A program made the translations under genes and the position numbers. Of a DNA stretch of 7,537 bases, positions 5,105 through 7,537 are shown piece by piece. The notes under the pieces were generated by a model. The model was not told the origin of the DNA. It worked only from the letters and a program-made list of their open reading frames with translations, and did not search any database. How positions within the stretch are numbered: position 1 is the first letter of the stretch; each line of letters starts with the position of its first letter. Where the stretch lies: the NCBI GenBank assembly GCA_046733635.1, contig JBKPPO010000037.1, positions 1 through 7,537 on the forward strand, given 5' to 3'. This stretch comes from CADEED01 sp046733635 (GTDB taxonomy: Bacteria; Pseudomonadota; Gammaproteobacteria; Steroidobacterales; Steroidobacteraceae).

Positions 5105-5158
5105 GCCGCGGAGACCCGGGGGCAGAGGTCTCCGCGGCGGCCCCCGGGCATCCTGCCC
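5105..5158. repeat. Cluster of three overlapping GC-rich inverted repeats
   Basis: GCCGCGGAGACC (5105-5116) and GGTCTCCGCGGC (5127-5138) form a perfect 12-bp stem with a 10-nt loop. CCCGGGGGC (5115-5123), in that loop, is perfectly complementary to GCCCCCGGG (5140-5148). GGGCA (5146-5150) pairs with TGCCC (5154-5158) around TCC. The stems share bases, so not all can form at once. The cluster begins directly after the stop of the NPQPLPP gene. No T-run follows on either strand; it may stop transcription, stabilise the mRNA 3' end or be a mobile palindrome. Confidence 0.6.
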
Positions 5159-5899
5159 CTACACGAGCCTCGCGGCTCCTGCCTCCAACAACGCGTGCGC
5201 CGCGTCGGCGAATGTGCGGCCGAGTTCGCGATCCATGGCGGTCACGGCCGACTGTTGAAACTGCGTGCCCATCACGATGAGGTCGGCGCCGCTGAGTCCA
5301 TCCGGGAACCACGAAGGCGCCGCCCAGGGCAGCGGCCATCGGACCTGCAACGTGTTGATGCACAGATCGTCGACGAAGCGCGCCACGTGTCCGCCAACGA
5401 TCACGATGCCTTTCTCGCCGCCCGGCCGCGGAATCAGGTTCGCGATCTCGAGAACCAGCGTCATGCGCTCGGTGAATTCGAGCACCACGCCGGCCAGGAA
5501 CGCCGGTCGCGGCGGCAGGGGCTGCGGATTCAGCGAGATCTGCGCCTGCGGGTCGCCGCCGATCACGTCCCAGACGCGGGGATGCTTGACCGCGATCTCG
5601 CGCCATAGCGCCGTGTTCATGCCCGCACCCATCGCCGTCCTCTCGAGCGCGCGGCGCATGTAGGGATCCATGGGGCCCGGAGTTTCCTCCGGGCCTCGAG
5701 TCGCGGATCCTGCCGTGAGCTGGCTAACTAACGCGGTCAGCGCCTCGGCGGAGAGCAGCTTCGGCGGCGGGCGCGGACCGGGCTGGCCCGGCGCATCCGT
5801 GGCCGGCTCGACCGGATCGGGTTCCGGGTCGGGATCGATGGGTTCGGCCGGCTCCGTGGATTCGACGACATGGAGGGTGCGATACGCGGTCACATTCAT
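5159..5899 (-). CDS. Hypothetical protein with acidic Pro-rich N-terminus and NPQPLPP motif, 246 aa
   Basis: I cannot assign a function. The ATG at 5899 has a good RBS, AGGGGA (5906-5911), 6 nt upstream; the frame stays open to an ATG at 6100, but that extension runs over the divergent gene. Residues 13-46 are low complexity (EPAEPIDPDPEPDPVEPATD, then Pro/Gly) and probably disordered. Residues 48-64 and 78-115 look helical (MDPYMRRALERTAM, ALWREIAVKHPRVWDVIGGD). ISLNPQPLPPRP (121-132) leads into a hydrophobic helical region (FLAGVVLEFTERMTLVLEIA, 134-153), then GIVIVGGHVARFVDDLC (164-180). A Trp/Pro-rich piece (WPLPWAAPSWFP, 188-199) and DGLSGADLIVMGTQFQQSA (200-218) close it. I recall NPQPLPP segments in other uncharacterised bacterial proteins. 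There is no signal peptide. It is divergent from the winged-helix/TPR regulator, which could control it. Confidence 0.72.
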   Translation of the reverse strand: MNVTAYRTLHVVESTEPAEPIDPDPEPDPVEPATDAPGQPGPRPPPKLLSAEALTALVSQLTAGSATRGPEETPGPMDPYMRRALERTAMGAGMNTALWREIAVKHPRVWDVIGGDPQAQISLNPQPLPPRPAFLAGVVLEFTERMTLVLEIANLIPRPGGEKGIVIVGGHVARFVDDLCINTLQVRWPLPWAAPSWFPDGLSGADLIVMGTQFQQSAVTAMDRELGRTFADAAHALLEAGAARLV

Positions 5900-5991
5900 T
5901 GTTTTTCCCCTGATGCTCCGTTTCGGGGCCGAATTTCGCCGGCCGGGCGCCGGGACGCGATGGACGGGCAATGATCCGGTGCTGACTTGTC

Positions 5992-5997
5992 TATGAT
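5992..5997 (+). promoter_or_regulatory. Possible -10 element for the winged-helix/TPR regulator
   Basis: TATGAT matches five of six consensus bases and lies 26 nt before the ATG at 6024. No good -35 is seen 16-18 bp upstream. The 124-bp divergent region (5900-6023) shows no other clear promoter. Confidence 0.35.
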
Positions 5998-6023
5998 TCG
6001 CCTCCTGATTCCCGGGAAGGTGC

Positions 6024-7537
6024 ATGGACAAGCGGGTCATTCGGTTCGATGGCTGGAAAGTGGACTTCAGTTCGGGAGAGATCTCGAAGGACGGCGCCAC
6101 TCACCGCCTGCAGGACCAACCGCTCCAGATCCTCGACGAACTGGTCGCCAACGCCGGCGAAGTCGTCACCCGGGAGCAGCTCATCGCGCGGTTGTGGCCC
6201 AAGGGCGTGGTCGAATACGACACGGGGCTCAACAGCGCCATGCGCAAGCTGCGCATCGCGCTCGGCGATGACGCGGAAACGCCTCGTTATATAGAGACGT
6301 TGCCGCGGAAGGGGTACCGCTTCATCGGCAAGCTCGTCGACGAAACGGCCGCCACGATCCCGCAGCTTCCCAAGCTGCTCTCGGACTACAAACCCACGCC
6401 GTTCGAGACCGGCCTGATGATCGGCCGGCGCGCGTCGGACCGGCGCGCACCCTACAAGCGGCTTGCGCTGGGTTTCGGAAGTATCCTCGCGGCAGTGCTG
6501 CTGTCGGTCTGGGTCTGGCGCATGCCGGGCACCCTGTTCCAATCGGACCCGCCGCCCACGCCGTTGCCCACCGTCGTCGTACTGCCGTTCGTGGACATGA
6601 GCGTGGCGCAGAACGAGCAGGCGCTCTGCGACGGACTCACGGAAGAACTCGCCAACTGGCTGGCGCACATCCCCACCCTTCGCGTCGTCGCGCGGACCTC
6701 GGCGTTCGCGTTCAAGGGCGAAAACCTCGACGTGCGCCAGATCGCGCAAAAGCTCGGCGCCACACATGTGCTCGAAGGAAGCCTGCGGCGTTCGCAGGAT
6801 CAGCTGCGCATCACCGTGCAGCTCATCGAGGCGGGCCAGGGCCTGCACGTATGGTCGGATTCGTACGACCTGCCGTTGGGCAACATCTTCAACATCGAGG
6901 ACACGGTGTCGCGCGCCGTTGCCGAAGCGCTGCATCTGCAGCTCTCGCCCGACACGGCCAGACAATGGGCCGAGCGCCGCTCCGATTCGACCAACGGCTT
7001 CGAGCTCTACCTGCTCGCGCGCGAGCGCCAGCGGCTGCGAACCGCCGAGGACAATCTCCGGGCCGCGCAATATTTCCGCCGCGCCATCGAGGCCGATCCC
7101 GATTACACGCCGGCGCTCACGGGACTCGCAGAGACATTGCTCAATGGACTCTCGCTGAATCGCACGCCGCTCGAGGACGTGAAGGCCGAAGTCGAGCCGC
7201 TCATCAATCGCGCGATGACGCTCAGCCCCGAAGCGGCGCACGTGCTCGCGGTGAAGGGCTGGCTGCTCACGGAGGAATACAAGACCGACGAGGCGCTGCC
7301 GCTGCTGCGGCGCGCGATCAAGGCGAATCCGAATGACGCGGCCAGCCACCGGTTCCTCGGAATCCTCCATGAGCGCATGGCCCAGCCCAACGAGGCACTG
7401 GCGCATTTCTCGGCCTCGGCAGGACTCGATCCGCTGGATTTCCTGCCGCAGGTGTTCCGTTGCATCCAGCTCACCGAGATCGGCCAGCTCGTCGAAGCCA
7501 CCGCCGCGTGCCAGCGCGCGCGCGAACTCGACCCGAA
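6024..7537 (+). CDS. Membrane-anchored winged-helix (OmpR/CadC-type) transcriptional regulator with TPR C-terminus, partial
   Basis: An uninterrupted plus-strand frame of 504 codons continues past the right edge. Residues about 7-103 form an OmpR/PhoB-type winged helix: ILDELVANAGEVVTREQLI (37-54), the recognition helix around NSAMRKLRIALGD (70-82) and the wing RYIETLPRKGYRFI (88-101). A linker and one membrane span follow (LALGFGSILAAVLLSVWVW, 147-165), giving a cytoplasmic DNA-binding domain and a periplasmic C-terminus, as in CadC. Residues about 184-282 (VVVLPF, LCDGLTEELANWLA, GATHVLEGSLRRS, LHVWSDSYD) match the domain often found between winged helix and TPRs in this class. TPR repeats start near 340 (AQYFRRAIEADPDYTPAL) and continue to the edge. 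The start has GGGAAGG just upstream (6014-6020). It is divergent from the NPQPLPP gene. The signal it senses is unknown. Confidence 0.88.
   Translation, partial: MDKRVIRFDGWKVDFSSGEISKDGATHRLQDQPLQILDELVANAGEVVTREQLIARLWPKGVVEYDTGLNSAMRKLRIALGDDAETPRYIETLPRKGYRFIGKLVDETAATIPQLPKLLSDYKPTPFETGLMIGRRASDRRAPYKRLALGFGSILAAVLLSVWVWRMPGTLFQSDPPPTPLPTVVVLPFVDMSVAQNEQALCDGLTEELANWLAHIPTLRVVARTSAFAFKGENLDVRQIAQKLGATHVLEGSLRRSQDQLRITVQLIEAGQGLHVWSDSYDLPLGNIFNIEDTVSRAVAEALHLQLSPDTARQWAERRSDSTNGFELYLLARERQRLRTAEDNLRAAQYFRRAIEADPDYTPALTGLAETLLNGLSLNRTPLEDVKAEVEPLINRAMTLSPEAAHVLAVKGWLLTEEYKTDEALPLLRRAIKANPNDAASHRFLGILHERMAQPNEALAHFSASAGLDPLDFLPQVFRCIQLTEIGQLVEATAACQRARELDP

Noticed and set aside
4945..5151. 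68-aa minus-strand ORF as a real small gene
   Set aside because: Its first 25 codons lie in the inverted-repeat cluster and its last 17 are an out-of-frame reading of a DUF167 C-terminus; it is better explained as a pseudogene.
5003..5608. 201-codon plus-strand frame opposite the NPQPLPP gene and the DUF167 remnant
   Set aside because: Low-complexity Arg-rich product with no RBS; the minus strand has an RBS-supported gene here.
5159..6100. Longer version of the NPQPLPP protein starting at 6100
   Set aside because: The extra 67 codons overlap the coding start of the divergent regulator and its RBS region, while ATG at 5899 has AGGGGA at 6 nt.
5991..7406. 471-codon open frame on the minus strand
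   Set aside because: It is antisense to the winged-helix/TPR regulator, whose translation shows clear domains. The frame is open because of GC-rich codon structure, and its Arg/Glu/His-rich protein resembles nothing I know.

Overview
This is a GC-rich chromosomal stretch from what looks like a proteobacterium. Membrane-anchored winged-helix/TPR regulators, an Hpt protein, a metaxin-like GST and an ArsR/AHSA1 pair are common together in Steroidobacter- or Xanthomonad-like Gammaproteobacteria. That placement is an inference from gene content and codon use. I see no rRNA, tRNA, CRISPR array, insertion sequence or phage gene.

Layout, left to right. A DUF2157-type membrane protein (minus) runs off the left edge; its promoter lies so close to the GTG that the mRNA should be leaderless. 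Beside it, on the plus strand, is a 116-codon remnant of the C-terminus of a TPR protein. Next come a seven-bladed beta-propeller lactonase-family gene and a small orphan Hpt phosphotransfer protein, both plus. Hpt converges on an unrecognised 199-aa all-helical protein (minus). Then, all on the minus strand: a metaxin/FAXC-like GST, an SRPBCC (AHSA1) protein and its ArsR-type repressor. The last two form an operon with a clear autoregulatory promoter: consensus -35, a 16-bp palindrome filling the spacer, a -10, and an ATG at or next to the start of the RNA.

Upstream of arsR is a decayed DUF167 gene, shortened internally and frameshifted. Before that lie overlapping GC-rich inverted repeats and a 246-aa protein of unknown function with an acidic Pro-rich N-terminus and an NPQPLPP motif. 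Divergent from this gene, a large winged-helix/TM/TPR transcription regulator (plus) reads off the right edge; at least 504 codons are present.

Functionally the window is a set of small independent units, not one pathway. The best-supported regulatory circuit is arsR-AHSA1. The least explained parts are the NPQPLPP protein, the 199-aa protein and the inverted-repeat cluster. Two genes (the TPR fragment and the DUF167 remnant) are in decay, so this region appears to be losing genes. Many long antisense ORFs are present because of the high GC; I treat them as shadows.
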